From Chlamydiota bacterium (GTDB taxonomy: Bacteria; Chlamydiota; Chlamydiia; Chlamydiales; Criblamydiaceae): 5,593 bases of DNA. How positions within the stretch are numbered: the first letter of the stretch is position 1; each line of letters begins with the position of its first letter. Position numbers and translations under genes: made by a program. The notes below the pieces were generated by a model. That model was given only the letters and a program-made list of their open reading frames with translations. It was not told the DNA's origin and made no database searches. The stretch lies in contig JAJFMC010000053.1 in the NCBI GenBank assembly GCA_021772365.1, forward strand, positions 1 to 5,593. The letters are read 5' to 3'. Positions 5,523 to 5,593 of this stretch are shown here, in pieces.

Positions 5523-5593
5523 TGGATAAACTCGGAAATATTCGTTAGGAAGGCTTTGCCTATGGCCTAAAATAGGTTGCTTAAAAAACAATA
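5523..5593. other. Noncoding tail with short inverted repeats
   Basis: After the stop at 5522 I see no gene. Two small palindromes, AGGCtttGCCT (5551-5561) and CCTAaaaTAGG (5566-5576), precede an A-rich run at 5583-5588. They could be a weak terminator or a repeated intergenic motif. The stems are too short to call either, and there is no T-tract on the plus strand. Confidence 0.3.

Noticed and set aside
1..5593. CRISPR array, tRNA, rRNA or phage defence system
   Set aside because: I saw no regularly spaced repeats, no tRNA-like cloverleaf and no defence-gene motifs; all long frames are explained by tra or IS genes.

Overview
The window is a fragment of a conjugative or mobilizable element that has been hit twice by insertion sequences, one nested inside the other. 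The DNA is AT-rich. The transfer genes resemble the traA/traC/traD set first described on Agrobacterium Ti plasmids. Such genes also occur in transfer regions of Legionella and other intracellular proteobacteria. A Legionella-like gammaproteobacterium is my best guess, but it rests on composition and gene style only. A plasmid and a chromosomal integrated element are both possible.

Layout. Bases 1-30 hold the first ten codons of a minus-strand gene starting MAIAFAR, which I read as a TraA/MobA-type relaxase continuing off the left edge. Bases 31-283 are noncoding and carry a probable origin of transfer: two overlapping short hairpins next to a TATTGCGCCCTTGG nic-like core. Rightwards from there run three tightly overlapping genes: a TraC-like protein (284-487), a TraD-like protein (474-767) and a small membrane protein of unknown function (start 751). 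This divergent traA - oriT - traCD order is the Ti-plasmid arrangement.

The membrane protein gene is cut at its codon 100 by an IS66-family element (1050-5324) with 25-bp imperfect terminal inverted repeats and an exact 8-bp target duplication, ATTGCTGG. The rest of the gene lies at 5333-5522. Removing the element and one repeat copy restores a 162-residue reading frame. The IS66 element reads right to left: tnpA (4898-5242), tnpB (4548-4898) and tnpC. tnpC is itself split by a second element (about 2403-4165), flanked by a 5-bp direct repeat CTTGG. That element carries one intact 516-residue DDE transposase with an IS4-type YREK signature, on the plus strand. Removing it restores an uninterrupted tnpC of about 540 codons.

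Together, the left end is a conjugation start site with its relaxase and two small transfer proteins. The rest is a two-step record of transposition that broke the third gene of the tra operon and then broke the IS66 transposase. The inner transposase is the only complete catalytic transposase left in the window. Bases 5523-5593 hold only short inverted repeats and no recognisable gene.
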